Origin: Rhodospirillales bacterium
GTDB lineage: Bacteria > Pseudomonadota > Alphaproteobacteria > Reyranellales > Reyranellaceae
Length of the DNA: 64,000 nt
Direction of reading: 5' to 3'
Assembly: GCA_016699855.1 (NCBI GenBank)
Contig: CP064988.1
Span: 4,616,501 to 4,680,500 of the forward strand
The position numbers and the translations under genes are program-made. The notes under the pieces are model-generated. The model saw nothing but the letters and a program-made list of their open reading frames with translations, did not search any database and was not told the DNA's origin. This document shows, one piece after another, positions 16,844 through 25,983 of this stretch (position 1 is its first letter; each line of letters begins with the position of its first letter).

Positions 16844-18070
16844 ATGGTCAGGACGGACGGGGATAAGCGGCGGTCGGACGAGTTCCGGACCTATCTCGCC
16901 GGCCTCGGAAGCTGGTTCGTGGCGTTCGGGATCGGCATGGTGATGGTCCAGTGGATCGTCGCCGACGTGCTGCGCGAGCCGGCCGACCGGATGGGCGTCG
17001 CCCAGATGTGCCTGATGGGCCCGGCGATCCTGTTCATGCTGTGGGGCGGGGCGGTCGCCGACAGCGGCGATCCGCGGCGCCAGCTTCTCGTCTGCCACGG
17101 GCTGGCGGCGCTGCCGCCCTGCGGTCTCGCGCTCCTCGCCTGGCGCGGCGAGTTGAGCTTCGAGGCGATCGTCGCCTACGGCCTGGCGGTCGGCACGATC
17201 ACCGCGTTCGCCATCCCGGCGCGCGACGGGTTGTTGCCGCGGCTGGCGTCGATGCCGCTGCCACGCGCCGTCGCGCTGGCGACCGCCGCGCAGTTCATCT
17301 GCCAGCTGCTCGGCATCGCCGCGGCGACGCTCGCGGACCGCGTCGGCGGCGCCGCGCTGCTCGGCGCGCAGGCGCTGATCGTGCTGGCCGGCGCCATCGC
17401 CGTGTGGCGGCTGCCGCCGGTCGCGATCGTCCGCCACGACGACGCGCCGCGCGGCCTGGCGGCATTGGCCGACGGATTGCGCGTGGCGCGCGGGTCGGCC
17501 GCCATCTGGCCGGTCATCGCGCTGCTGTTCGCGGTCGGACTGTTCTACGTCGCGACCTTCATGGTGGCGTTGCCGATCGCCGTGCGCGACGTCTACGGCG
17601 GCGGCTCGGCGCGCCTGGCGATGGTCAATTTCGCGTTCTGGGCCGGCACGATCGCCGCCAGCGTCGCGATGATGCGGATCGGCGCGGGCCTCGTGCGGCG
17701 CGGCCGCGCGGTCGTCTGCGCGCTGTGCGGCGGCATGGCGATCCTCGCGGCGCTGTCGGCGCTGCCGCCGTTTCCGGTCATGCTGGCGCTGGTGTTCGTC
17801 TGGGGCGTCGGCGCCGGCGTGACCATGACGCAAGGCCGCGTGATCGTGCAGTCGGCCACGCCGGACAGCCATCGCGGCCGCGTGCTGGCGCTGTTCCAGC
17901 TCGGCTTCATGGGCGGCGGCCCGATCGGCGCGCCGATCATCGGCGCGCTGGCGCGCGCCTACGACCTGACCACGGCGATGCTGGCGGCATGCGCCGGCAT
18001 GCTGGTGGTCGTGGTGGTCGTCGTCGCGCGCTCCGGGATCTGGCGGCAGCGCCTGCAGCAGGCGCGTTGA
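16844..18070 (+). CDS. MFS transporter (enterobactin-exporter-like group)
   Basis: 408-residue inner-membrane protein with about twelve hydrophobic segments, a major facilitator of the MFS_3/EntS-like group. It has the early loop segment LREPADRMGVAQM, an interdomain loop around VRHDDAPRGLAALADGL, and late segments with GGGPIGAPIIGALA. The start MVRTDGDKRR follows weak ribosome-site sequence. The substrate is unknown. It is convergent with the next SDR gene, stops 3 bases apart. Confidence 0.85.
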   Translation: MVRTDGDKRRSDEFRTYLAGLGSWFVAFGIGMVMVQWIVADVLREPADRMGVAQMCLMGPAILFMLWGGAVADSGDPRRQLLVCHGLAALPPCGLALLAWRGELSFEAIVAYGLAVGTITAFAIPARDGLLPRLASMPLPRAVALATAAQFICQLLGIAAATLADRVGGAALLGAQALIVLAGAIAVWRLPPVAIVRHDDAPRGLAALADGLRVARGSAAIWPVIALLFAVGLFYVATFMVALPIAVRDVYGGGSARLAMVNFAFWAGTIAASVAMMRIGAGLVRRGRAVVCALCGGMAILAALSALPPFPVMLALVFVWGVGAGVTMTQGRVIVQSATPDSHRGRVLALFQLGFMGGGPIGAPIIGALARAYDLTTAMLAACAGMLVVVVVVVARSGIWRQRLQQAR

Positions 18071-18073
18071 CGC

Positions 18074-18886
18074 CTAGGCGCCGAAACCCGGACGCGGGAC
18101 CAGACCCATCATCACCTGGTCGAGGCCGCCATCGACCACGACCTCCCGCCCGTTGATGTAGGACGCCCGGTCGCTGGCGAGGAACAGCGTCGCGTCTGCC
18201 ATGTCGCGCGGCGTGCCGACCCGGCGCGACGGCACCATCCCGGTGCGCCGCTCGAGCACGCCCGGCGCTTGGTAGAACGCCTCGGACATCGGCGTCCGCA
18301 CGAGACCGGGACTGACGACGTTGCTGCGCACGCCCGCCGGTCCCCATTCCAGGGCGATCTGCCGCGACAGCATTGCCAGGCCCGCCTTCGACACGCTGTA
18401 GGCGCCGCTGAAGGGCTGCGGATTGCTGGCGGCGATCGAGGCGATATGGATGATCGCGCCGCGTCCACGCGCGCGCATCGCGGCGCCGAACGCCTGGGCG
18501 CAGACCAGGCAGCCCGTCAGGTTGACGGCGAGCATGGCGTTCCAGTCGGCGATCGACACCGCGTCGAGCCCACCGGGCCGCAGGATCGCGGCGGCGTTGA
18601 CGAGCACGTCGGCCGGTCCCAGATCGGCCGCGATCCGAGCCGCGATCGCGGTGACGTTTGCGGCGTCGGACGTGTCGCAGGCCAGCCCGACGGCCGTCGC
18701 GCCGGTCGCCGCGAGCGCCGCCGCGTTGCGCTCCGCCCCCGCGGCGTCGCGGTCGAGCAGCGCTACTTTGCCGCCGGCGCGGGCGAACTCCGAGGCGATC
18801 GCGCCGCCGATGCCGCCGCCGGCGCCCGTCACGACGCACACGCGGCCCGCGAGGCCGAGCCAGTCCGTGGCCATTTCGTCAGGCAT
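18074..18886 (-). CDS. short-chain dehydrogenase/reductase
   Basis: 270-residue classical SDR with the NAD(P) motif GAGGGIG (residues 21-27), an NAA-type motif after DVLV, the catalytic Ser region near IASIAASN, and the active-site YSVSK. The C-terminal NGREVVVDGGL strand is typical. A shorter start at Met5 is possible. The substrate is not predictable. It is divergent from the first ketopantoate-reductase-like gene across about 150 bases. Confidence 0.87.
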   Translation of the reverse strand: MPDEMATDWLGLAGRVCVVTGAGGGIGGAIASEFARAGGKVALLDRDAAGAERNAAALAATGATAVGLACDTSDAANVTAIAARIAADLGPADVLVNAAAILRPGGLDAVSIADWNAMLAVNLTGCLVCAQAFGAAMRARGRGAIIHIASIAASNPQPFSGAYSVSKAGLAMLSRQIALEWGPAGVRSNVVSPGLVRTPMSEAFYQAPGVLERRTGMVPSRRVGTPRDMADATLFLASDRASYINGREVVVDGGLDQVMMGLVPRPGFGA

Positions 18887-19038
18887 TCCGATCTCCCTCC
18901 GTCCGATGTCGTGATGCGACCCCGTCGCGGCGGCGCCGTCAACGCGAAAGGGTGGACGTTGGGAATCCCCATCGACGCGTCGGCGCCATGGTGTACAGAG
19001 TGCGCCTCGGATCGACCCGCCGCGCGGCAGAGGAACTT

Positions 19039-20040
19039 ATGAGCACGATGCGTATCTGCGTATTCGGCGCCGGCGCGGTCGGCGGTCTAATCGCGACACG
19101 GTTTGCGCAGGCTGAGCACGACGTCGGCGTGGTCGCGCGCGGCGCGCATCTCGACGCCATCCGAGCCGGTGGATTGACCCTGCGGGTCGACGGCGCCGGC
19201 GATGTCGGGCCGGTCCGCGTCGCCGCCAGCGGTTCACCCGCCGATCTCGGGCGCCAGGACGTGGTTCTGGTGACGCTCAAAGGCTACGCGCTGCCGTCGG
19301 TCGCGGCCGGCGTCGCGCCGCTGCTGGGGCCCGACACCGTGGTGGTCTTCCTGCAGAACGGCGTTCCGTGGTGGTACCCGCGCCGCGCGCCGGCGCGGCT
19401 CCCGGCGCCGCCCGATCTCGGCTTCCTCGATCCCGGCGGCGCGCTGGAGCGCGCGGTCGGCCTCGAGCGCGTGCTCGGCGGGATCGTGTACCCGTCGGCC
19501 GAGCAGCCGGCGCCGGGCGTCGTGCGCCATGTTTCCTCGTCGCGCGACGACATCCTCGTCGGCGAGATCGACGACCGCGACACGCCCCGGCTGGCGGCGC
19601 TGCGGGCCGTTCTCGCCGAAGCCGGCTTCCCGTCGCCGGTGGTGCCGGACCTGCGCCACGCGGCGTGGAACAAGCTGCTGGTCAACGCGTCGGTCTCGAC
19701 CCTGTGCTGCCTGGCTGGTCATCCCATGAACATCCTCGACCGCGATCCGGGGCTGCGCGATCTGGCGCGCCGGGCGCTCGCCGAGGTGTTGTCGGTCGCG
19801 ACGAGCGCCGGCATGGCGTTCGACCTCGATCCGGCCGCTATGTTCGCGCCCGAGCGCAGGTTCGGGCCGCACCGTCCGTCGATCCTCCAGGACTTCCAGC
19901 GTGGCCGGCCGCTGGAGATCGACGCGCTGCTGACCGCGCCGCGCGCCTTCGCGCACGCCGCCGGCGTGCCGACGCCGGTCCTCGACTCGATCGCGGCGCT
20001 GCTCGCGCGCAAGGTCGCGGACCGCGACGGCGGCGCGTAG
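19039..20040 (+). CDS. 2-dehydropantoate 2-reductase-like protein (paralog 1)
   Basis: 333-residue NADPH-dependent reductase of the ApbA/PanE superfamily. The Rossmann motif is FGAGAVGG (residues 9-16), LQNGVPWW follows the nucleotide domain, and the catalytic Lys is in AAWNKLLVN near residue 212. Start ATG has AGAGGAA upstream. A tandem paralog follows 31 bases later. Both carry a WW-containing insertion before LDPGGALERA that classical PanE proteins lack, so the substrate may be another 2-oxo acid rather than ketopantoate. Confidence 0.83.
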   Translation: MSTMRICVFGAGAVGGLIATRFAQAEHDVGVVARGAHLDAIRAGGLTLRVDGAGDVGPVRVAASGSPADLGRQDVVLVTLKGYALPSVAAGVAPLLGPDTVVVFLQNGVPWWYPRRAPARLPAPPDLGFLDPGGALERAVGLERVLGGIVYPSAEQPAPGVVRHVSSSRDDILVGEIDDRDTPRLAALRAVLAEAGFPSPVVPDLRHAAWNKLLVNASVSTLCCLAGHPMNILDRDPGLRDLARRALAEVLSVATSAGMAFDLDPAAMFAPERRFGPHRPSILQDFQRGRPLEIDALLTAPRAFAHAAGVPTPVLDSIAALLARKVADRDGGA

Positions 20041-20071
20041 GATCGCGGTTGACGAGACTGAAGGGGATCGC

Positions 20072-21064
20072 ATGCGCATCTGCGTTTTCGGCGCCGGTTC
20101 GATCGGCGGGCACGTCGCGGCCCGGCTCGCGGCGGCCGGCCACGAGGTCTCGGTGGTGGCGCGCGGCGCGCATCTCGATGCGATCCGCGCGCGCGGTCTC
20201 GAACTGCGTTTCAACGGGCCGCAGCCGGCGATCCGCGCCCGCGTCGCCGCCAGCGACAGGCCGGCCGATCTCGGCCCGCAGGACGCGGTGTTCATCACCA
20301 CCAAGGCCAACGCGCTGTCGGCGTCGGCCGGGTCGGTGGCGCCGCTGCTGGGTCCCGTCACGCCGGTCGCGTTCGTGCAGAACGGCATTCCGTGGTGGTA
20401 CGCTCGCGGATTGCGGGCGGGTCGTCCGCCGCCGCCGGATCTATCCGCGCTCGATCCCGGCGGGGCGCTGGAACGCGCGATCGGTTTCGAGCGGACGATC
20501 GGCGGGGTGGTGCTGTCGTCGAACGAGGTGGTCGAGCCGGGAATCGTGCGCAACCAGACGCCGACCCGCAACGTGCTGACCCTGGGCGAGATCGACGACC
20601 GCCCGTCGGAGCGCGTCGCGGCGCTGCGCCTGGCGTTGCGCGACGCCGGCATGTCCTCGCCGGACACCGCCGATATCCGCCTGGTCGCGTGGAACAAACT
20701 GCTGCGCAACCTGTCGCGCTCGACGCTGTGCGCGCTGTCGGGCGAGTCGATCCACGATCTGTTCCACGCGGACGCCGCGATGCAGGAGCTGGCGCGGCGG
20801 ATCGCGACCGAGGCGGTCGCGGTGGCCGCCGCGCACGGCTTCGACGTCGACATCGACGTGCCGGGCATGTTCGGCCCCAAGGACATCGTGCAGCCGCACA
20901 AGCCGTCGATCCTGCAGGACTACGAGCGCGGCCGGCCGATGGAGGTGGAGGCGCTGATCAAGGCGCCGCAGCAATTCGCGCGCGCCGCCGGCGTCGACAC
21001 GCCGTCGCTCGACGCCGTGGTGGCGCTGATCGTCCACCGTGCGCGGACGAAGGGCCTCTACTGA
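20072..21064 (+). CDS. 2-dehydropantoate 2-reductase-like protein (paralog 2)
   Basis: 330-residue sister of the preceding gene, with the same landmarks: FGAGSIGG (residues 6-13), VQNGIPWW, LDPGGALERAIG, catalytic Lys in VAWNKLLRN, and PHKPSILQDYERGRP near the C-terminus. The shared insertion and adjacency point to a tandem duplication that has since diverged strongly. The stop is 10 bases from the end of hemA, which is convergent. Confidence 0.83.
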   Translation: MRICVFGAGSIGGHVAARLAAAGHEVSVVARGAHLDAIRARGLELRFNGPQPAIRARVAASDRPADLGPQDAVFITTKANALSASAGSVAPLLGPVTPVAFVQNGIPWWYARGLRAGRPPPPDLSALDPGGALERAIGFERTIGGVVLSSNEVVEPGIVRNQTPTRNVLTLGEIDDRPSERVAALRLALRDAGMSSPDTADIRLVAWNKLLRNLSRSTLCALSGESIHDLFHADAAMQELARRIATEAVAVAAAHGFDVDIDVPGMFGPKDIVQPHKPSILQDYERGRPMEVEALIKAPQQFARAAGVDTPSLDAVVALIVHRARTKGLY

Positions 21065-21074
21065 GGCGCGGCGG

Positions 21075-22304
21075 TCACTCGGCGGCGGCGCGGGCGCCCA
21101 GCGCCAGCGCGTCCCACGTCTCGCGCAGCGCGTCGACCCGCGCGTCCATCAGGGCGTCGTCGTGCATCGGCGAGGGCGTGATGCGCAGGCGCTCGGCGCC
21201 GCGCGGCACCGTGGGATAGTTGATCGGCTGGATGTAGATCCCGTGGCGGTCGAGCAGCCGGTCGCTGGCGGCCTTGCACAGCGCGGCGTCGCCCACGAAC
21301 AGCGGCACGATGTGGCTCGCGGAACGCATGACCGGAAGTCCGGCGGCGGCCAGGCGGCGCTTGAGCGTCGTGGCGCGCTCCTGGTGCCTGACGCGCAGGT
21401 CGCCGTTCGCGCGCACGTGGCGCACGCTGGCCAGCGCGGCGGCGGCGATCGACGGCGGCATGGCGGTGCTGAAGATGAAGCCCGACGCCTCGCTGCGGAC
21501 GAAATCGACCAACGCCGCGTCGGCCGCGATGTAGCCGCCGACCACGCCGAATCCCTTCGCCAGCGTGCCCTGGAGCACGTCGACGCGCCCTCCAGCGCCA
21601 TCGCGCTCGGCCACACCGGCGCCGGTGTCGCCGTACATGCCGACGGCGTGGACCTCGTCGAGGTAGGTGAGCGCGCCGAAGCGGGCCGCGACGTCGCAGA
21701 GGTCGTGGATCGGCGCGATGTCGCCGTCCATCGAGTAGACGGACTCGAACGCCACCAGCTTGGGCGCGTCGGGATCGGCCGCCGCCAGCAGCTCGCGCAG
21801 GTGCGCCGGATCGTTGTGACGGAACACCTTGCAGGGCGCGCGCCCGTTGCGGATGCCGGCGATCATCGAGGCGTGGTTGAGCGCGTCGGAGAACACCAGG
21901 CAGCCCGGCAGACGGCTCGACAGCGTGCCGAGAGTGGTGTCGTTGGCGACGTAGCCCGAGGTGAACACCAGCGCGGCGTCCTTGCCGTGCAGCTCGGCCA
22001 GCGCGCGCTCAAGTTCGACGTGCAGACGGTTGGTGCCGGAAATGTTGCGCGTGCCGCCGGCGCCGGCGCCTTGGGCGGCGATGGCGTCGCGCATGGCCTC
22101 CAGCACGACGGGATGCGATCCCATGCCGAGATAGTCGTTGCTGCACCACACCGCGACCTCGCGCGGCGCGCCGGCCGGCGGGCGGTAGAGCGCCATGGGA
22201 TAGCGGCCGGCCAGACGCTCGAGATTGGCGAAGACGCGGTACCGCCCCTCGCGGCGCATCCCGCCGAGGCGCTCGGCGAAGAACCGGTCGTAGTCGAAGC
22301 CCAT
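21075..22304 (-). CDS. hemA: 5-aminolevulinate synthase
   Basis: PLP enzyme joining glycine and succinyl-CoA to make 5-aminolevulinate, the first step of heme synthesis in alphaproteobacteria. From the chosen start (MGFDYDRFF, the family's usual N-terminus, GGGAG upstream) it has 409 residues; an in-frame ATG at 22328 would add eight. Landmarks are WCSNDYLGMG, GGTRNISGTN, LDEVHAVGMYG and the PLP lysine in GTLAKGFG (about Lys250). An FNR/FixK-like box lies upstream at 22364-22377. Confidence 0.94.
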   Translation of the reverse strand: MGFDYDRFFAERLGGMRREGRYRVFANLERLAGRYPMALYRPPAGAPREVAVWCSNDYLGMGSHPVVLEAMRDAIAAQGAGAGGTRNISGTNRLHVELERALAELHGKDAALVFTSGYVANDTTLGTLSSRLPGCLVFSDALNHASMIAGIRNGRAPCKVFRHNDPAHLRELLAAADPDAPKLVAFESVYSMDGDIAPIHDLCDVAARFGALTYLDEVHAVGMYGDTGAGVAERDGAGGRVDVLQGTLAKGFGVVGGYIAADAALVDFVRSEASGFIFSTAMPPSIAAAALASVRHVRANGDLRVRHQERATTLKRRLAAAGLPVMRSASHIVPLFVGDAALCKAASDRLLDRHGIYIQPINYPTVPRGAERLRITPSPMHDDALMDARVDALRETWDALALGARAAAE

Positions 22305-22363
22305 CCGGCGCTCCCCGCGCGTTTCCATGGCGCAAATCCTGCCCTGGGGGCCGGCCTGCGGCC

Positions 22364-22377
22364 TTGACTCATATCAG
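22364..22377. promoter_or_regulatory. FNR/FixK-like box upstream of hemA
   Basis: TTGACTCATATCAG matches the TTGAT-N4-ATCAA consensus at 8 of 10 defined positions and lies 36 bases before the long hemA start (60 before the preferred one). Known FnrL/FixK control of hemA in other alphaproteobacteria makes this plausible; the operator is predicted, not shown. The remainder of the 22305-22560 spacer shows no other clear element. Confidence 0.45.
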
Positions 22378-22560
22378 GCGCCCGGCCGGGGGTCACGCAA
22401 TCCCGCATGCGGCGTAAGGACTTAACCAGGTCACCACCATGATACCGAACAGTCGCCGGAACGGGATGCGCGACCACTCGTATCCGGCTCCCGGAGTTCC
22501 TATCTCCAGACGGCTGCCGGCGCGCGGCCGGCTGCCGCTGGCGCAGACGGAGGCGGCATC

Positions 22561-23382
22561 ATGGCGACGATCACGGTCAAGGACGGCACCACGATCCACT
22601 ACAAGGACTGGGGCGCCGGTCCGTCGGTGGTGTTCAGCCACGGCTGGCCGCTTACCGCCGACGCGTGGGAGGACCAGATGGTTTTCCTCGCCTCGCACGG
22701 GTTCAGGACGATCGGGCACGACCGGCGCGGCCACGGCCGCTCGAGCCAGCCCTGGCACGGCAACGAGATGGACACCTACGCCGACGATCTGGCGGCGCTG
22801 CTCGACCATCTTGAGCTGGCCGGCGCCACGCTGGTGGGCCATTCGACCGGCGGCGGGGAGGTCGCGCGCTACCTCGGTCGGCACGGGAGCCGCCGCGTCG
22901 CGCGGGTTGTGCTGGTCGGCGCGGTGCCGCCGATCATGGTGAGGACGGCCGACAATCCCGGCGGTCTGCCAATGTCCACGTTCGACGGCATCCGCGCCGG
23001 CGTCGCCGCCGATCGGTCGCAGTTCTTCCGCGACCTGACGATGCCGTTCTACGGCTTCAACCGCCCCGGCGCGAAGGTGTCGGAAGGCGTGCGCGACTCG
23101 TTCTGGCTGCAGGGCATGCTGGGCGGTTTGAAAAACGAGCTGGACTGCATCAAGGCGTTCTCGGAGACGGATTTCACCGACGACCTGCGGAAGATCGACG
23201 TGCCCACCTTGATCATCCACGGCGACGACGACCAGATCGTCCCGATCGACGCCTCGGCCCGCCGCGCCGCTACGCTGGTCGCCGGCGCGACGCTGAAGGT
23301 CTACGCCGGCGGCTCGCACGGCCTGCCGACGACCGAGAAGGACCGGATCAACGCTGACCTGCTGGCCTTCATCCGGTCGTAG
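22561..23382 (+). CDS. alpha/beta hydrolase (non-heme haloperoxidase/arylesterase-like)
   Basis: 273-residue hydrolase. The oxyanion region is SHGWPL, the nucleophile is Ser95 in GHSTGGG, the acid is in HGDDDQIVP near residue 223, and the His is in GGSHGLP near residue 252. The GHSTGGGE nucleophile elbow and FYGFNRPGAKVSEG segment match the non-heme chloroperoxidase/arylesterase group. No signal peptide. It stands alone between hemA and a convergent small membrane-protein gene. Confidence 0.9.
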   Translation: MATITVKDGTTIHYKDWGAGPSVVFSHGWPLTADAWEDQMVFLASHGFRTIGHDRRGHGRSSQPWHGNEMDTYADDLAALLDHLELAGATLVGHSTGGGEVARYLGRHGSRRVARVVLVGAVPPIMVRTADNPGGLPMSTFDGIRAGVAADRSQFFRDLTMPFYGFNRPGAKVSEGVRDSFWLQGMLGGLKNELDCIKAFSETDFTDDLRKIDVPTLIIHGDDDQIVPIDASARRAATLVAGATLKVYAGGSHGLPTTEKDRINADLLAFIRS

Positions 23383-23395
23383 GGGGGCCGCGCCG

Positions 23396-23659
23396 TCAGA
23401 ACCTGATGTAGCGGTAGACGAAGTTCATCACGCCCAGCGCCACGGCGGCGCCGATCCCCGACAGCACGACGCCGCCGATGATGCCGGGGATGAGCGCGAA
23501 GCCCAGCGCCGCGAGAATTCCGCCTATGACGACGGCGCCGACGGCGCCGACGATCAGGTTGACGATGATCCCGTAGGGATAGATGCCCATGAACTGGTAG
23601 GCGAACCAGCCCATCGCGGCGCCGACCAGCGGCATGATCAGGAAGCCCGTGAACGTCAT
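23396..23659 (-). CDS. GlsB/YeaQ/YmgE family small membrane protein
   Basis: 87-residue protein with three hydrophobic segments and Gly-rich turns (VGAVGAVVIGGILAALG), the pattern of transglycosylase-associated/GlsB proteins often induced by stress. Its biochemical function is unknown. It is the first of a series of minus-strand small envelope genes up to 26148. Confidence 0.82.
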   Translation of the reverse strand: MTFTGFLIMPLVGAAMGWFAYQFMGIYPYGIIVNLIVGAVGAVVIGGILAALGFALIPGIIGGVVLSGIGAAVALGVMNFVYRYIRF

Positions 23660-23774
23660 CGGCGGCGCGCTCCTTATGGCGGGACGTCCGCTGCGCGGCG
23701 CGTCCTCGGGTGGACCCGGATCGTCGCCGCCACTATGCAGGAGTTGGCCGTCGGGGAACAGGCGGGCCGCCGCC

Positions 23775-24947
23775 TCAGTCGCGCGCCTCGCCGCCGAGGA
23801 AGTGGCCGAAGGCCATCAGCGGCCGGATGCGGTCGCACACGATCTTCACGGTCGCCAGGAGCGGCACCGCCAGCAGCGCCCCGGCGATGCCCCACATCCA
23901 GTACCAGAACACGATCGCGACCATGATCAGCACGGGGTTGAGGATGAAGCGGCGCGCCAGCAGCATCGGCGTGACGAACTGGCCTTCGACCAGATGGATC
24001 GCGAGGTAGACGCCGACCGGCAGCAGCGCGCGCCACAAATCGTCGAAGCTCAAGAGGCCGGCGACGAGCAGGATGAACGCGCCGGCGAGCGGCCCGATGA
24101 TCGGGATGAAGTTCAGCAGGAAGGCGAGCGTGCCCCACAGGATCGGGTCCGACAGCCCTGTGGCGTAGGCCGCGACGCCGGTGAGGACGCCGACGCCGAG
24201 GTTCATCAGGCTGATGGTCGCGAGGTAGCTCGAGATGTTGGCTTCGATCTCCCGCGATATCTCGACCGCCTGCTTCTTGTCGCTGTAGGCCGGCAGGATC
24301 TCGACGAGGCGGCGCAGGAACAGATCGCCGGACGCCAGCAGGAAAAACAGCAGCACCACGGTCGTGCCCAGGCCGACCGCCATCGAGCGCGTGCCGCTGA
24401 ACAGCAGGCTGTCGATGCCCGGCCCGGCGACCCGGACGGGCGCGCCGTCCTTGGGCGGTCCCTCGGTGATCGTCTCGACCTGCTTGCCGACGCGCTGGAG
24501 ATCGGCGATCGGCTGCTTCAGCGCGAACAGGCGGCTCTCGATGCGGCGGAGGCTTTCCGGAGCCTTGGCGACCCAGTCCGCCGTGGGGCCCGACAAGGTG
24601 AATCCGAGCGCGCCGACGCCGCCGAACAGCGCCAGGATCAGAGCCAGCGCAGCGAGCGCCTTGGGGAACCGTAGCCGCGCGAAGGCGCGCATCGCCGGCT
24701 GCAGGACGAGGTAGAGGATGAAGGCGAAGATGATCGGCAGCACCACCTCGCCGGTGAAGTAGAGCGCGAAAAGCGTGAGCAGGAGAAAGATGCCGGTCAG
24801 CAGGAAGGTCTGGATATCCTGCGGCACCGGCATCTCCGCCAGGCGCTCCTGCACCTCCGGCGGCAGCTCGCGGGGTTGATCGTCGCCCGGCGCCGCGGCC
24901 AAGCCCGGCGTGACCGCCGGAGGCACGGCCATGGCGGGATCGCTCAC
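23775..24947 (-). CDS. AI-2E family transporter
   Basis: 390-residue permease-like membrane protein of the AI-2E/PerM superfamily, with paired N-terminal membrane segments, a soluble middle region (residues about 100-200) and five later segments including LWGTLAFLLNFIPIIGPLAG, the family's most conserved stretch. The GTG start overlaps the upstream stop (GTGA); an ATG 15 bases further in is the alternative. Substrate unknown; relatives export AI-2 or act as Na/H antiporters. Confidence 0.85.
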   Translation of the reverse strand: MSDPAMAVPPAVTPGLAAAPGDDQPRELPPEVQERLAEMPVPQDIQTFLLTGIFLLLTLFALYFTGEVVLPIIFAFILYLVLQPAMRAFARLRFPKALAALALILALFGGVGALGFTLSGPTADWVAKAPESLRRIESRLFALKQPIADLQRVGKQVETITEGPPKDGAPVRVAGPGIDSLLFSGTRSMAVGLGTTVVLLFFLLASGDLFLRRLVEILPAYSDKKQAVEISREIEANISSYLATISLMNLGVGVLTGVAAYATGLSDPILWGTLAFLLNFIPIIGPLAGAFILLVAGLLSFDDLWRALLPVGVYLAIHLVEGQFVTPMLLARRFILNPVLIMVAIVFWYWMWGIAGALLAVPLLATVKIVCDRIRPLMAFGHFLGGEARD

Positions 24948-25366
24948 GGTCCGCGACCGCCGCGCGCCACGACCATGCCGGCGACCAGCGCCGCCAGCAA
25001 CGCGGCGCCTTTGTGTTGGCCGACCATGCGGCCCGCCTCGGCAAGCATCTGACGCGGCATCGTGGTCGGATCGACCCGGCGTCGCGGCCGCCGGAGGACC
25101 AGCCACGCCGCGCCCGCCGCGGCCAGCGCGGCGCCAACCAGCGCCGCGGCCGCGGCCAGCGGCGCGCCGGCCGGTCCAAGCGTCGGCAGCGCGTGGATCC
25201 ACAGCGCGGCCACCGCGCAGCCGAGCGCCGCCAGCGTCAGCACCGCGGCGCACATCGCGCACAGCCCGGCGATGACGGCCCGCATCACCGAGTCGCGCAG
25301 GGCGTTCTGGGCGCCGGATTCGACGGCCGCCCGGAGGGCGAGCGTGATGAGCGTGCCCATCATCAC
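24944..25366 (-). CDS. small membrane protein, holin-X-like
   Basis: 140-residue protein with three hydrophobic segments (about residues 30-55, 65-90 and 120-137) separated by Arg-rich turns, similar in layout to the 'phage holin family/actinobacterial holin-X' group that is commonly encoded beside YqjD/DUF883-like proteins. No sign of phage context here. It is coupled to the AI-2E gene by a 4-base overlap and follows the YqjD-like gene by 7 bases. Confidence 0.68.
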   Translation of the reverse strand: MMMGTLITLALRAAVESGAQNALRDSVMRAVIAGLCAMCAAVLTLAALGCAVAALWIHALPTLGPAGAPLAAAAALVGAALAAAGAAWLVLRRPRRRVDPTTMPRQMLAEAGRMVGQHKGAALLAALVAGMVVARGGRGP

Positions 25367-25373
25367 CGGATCC

Positions 25374-25691
25374 TCAGCGCGACAGGAGTTTGCTCAACGC
25401 GAATCCGAGGCCGAACGCGATCAACAGGGCGGCCACCGGCCGTTCCTCGACCTGCCGGCCGATCAGCCGCGCCGCGCGGCCGCCGCTGGCGGCCACGTCG
25501 TCGTAGAGCCGGTCGGCCTGTTCGCCGAGCCGGCCGATCGCGTCCTCGGCGGCGGCATTGGCGCCGCGCACGGCGCCGTCCTTCATCTGGCCGAGCAGGG
25601 CGGCGAGATCGCGTCGCAGCGCCGCGAGATCCTCGACGACGGCGTCGAGGTCGACCGGTGTGTCGGCTTTGTCCTTTGGCATGCTCGGCAC
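25374..25691 (-). CDS. YqjD/ElaB (DUF883)-like membrane-anchored protein
   Basis: 105 residues. A long amphipathic helix (LDAVVEDLAALRRDLAALL...) is followed by a single C-terminal membrane segment (AALLIAFGLGFALSKLL), as in YqjD/ElaB proteins that tether ribosomes to the inner membrane in stationary-phase E. coli. The GTG start is chosen because GGAAGGA sits 7 bases upstream; an ATG nine bases downstream is the alternative. It forms a run with the holin-X-like and AI-2E genes. Confidence 0.75.
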   Translation of the reverse strand: MPSMPKDKADTPVDLDAVVEDLAALRRDLAALLGQMKDGAVRGANAAAEDAIGRLGEQADRLYDDVAASGGRAARLIGRQVEERPVAALLIAFGLGFALSKLLSR

Positions 25692-25707
25692 GTGCGGGTC
25701 CTTCCGG

Positions 25708-25935
25708 TCAGGCGACCGAGCGGCGGCTGAGGAACACCAGCAACCCGCCTGCGAGAATCGCGGCGATACCGGCGATGTCGGGAATGGCGATGCTGTGGCG
25801 TTCATCAACGGTGGCTTTGATCGGTCCGACGTCGATCACGGCCTTCTCGGTGGTGTACGAGAACCGGCCGAGCGCGAGGCCCGCGATTCCCAGTCCGATC
25901 AGCACCACTCCGGCGATGGCCAGCGGTTTCATCAT
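25708..25935 (-). CDS. DUF3185-like small membrane protein
   Basis: 75-residue protein with two hydrophobic segments flanking FSYTTEKAVIDVGPIKATVDE, a hallmark of a small conserved family of unknown function (DUF3185-like). Starts MMKPLAIAG with GAGGGGGAGC upstream. It lies 16 bases before the YqjD-like start, so probably in the same transcript. Confidence 0.75.
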   Translation of the reverse strand: MMKPLAIAGVVLIGLGIAGLALGRFSYTTEKAVIDVGPIKATVDERHSIAIPDIAGIAAILAGGLLVFLSRRSVA

Positions 25936-25983
25936 TTTCAGCTCCCCCTCTTCGAGTTCGATGGACCGGTATCTCCGGTCGCT

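Noticed and set aside
20441..21037. Antisense frame in the second ketopantoate-reductase-like gene
   Set aside because: Composition is His/Arg/Val-rich shadow of a conserved enzyme on the other strand.
24944..25366. Prophage remnant suggested by the holin-like protein
   Set aside because: No other phage gene nearby; the holin-X-like family is chromosomal beside YqjD/DUF883-type genes.
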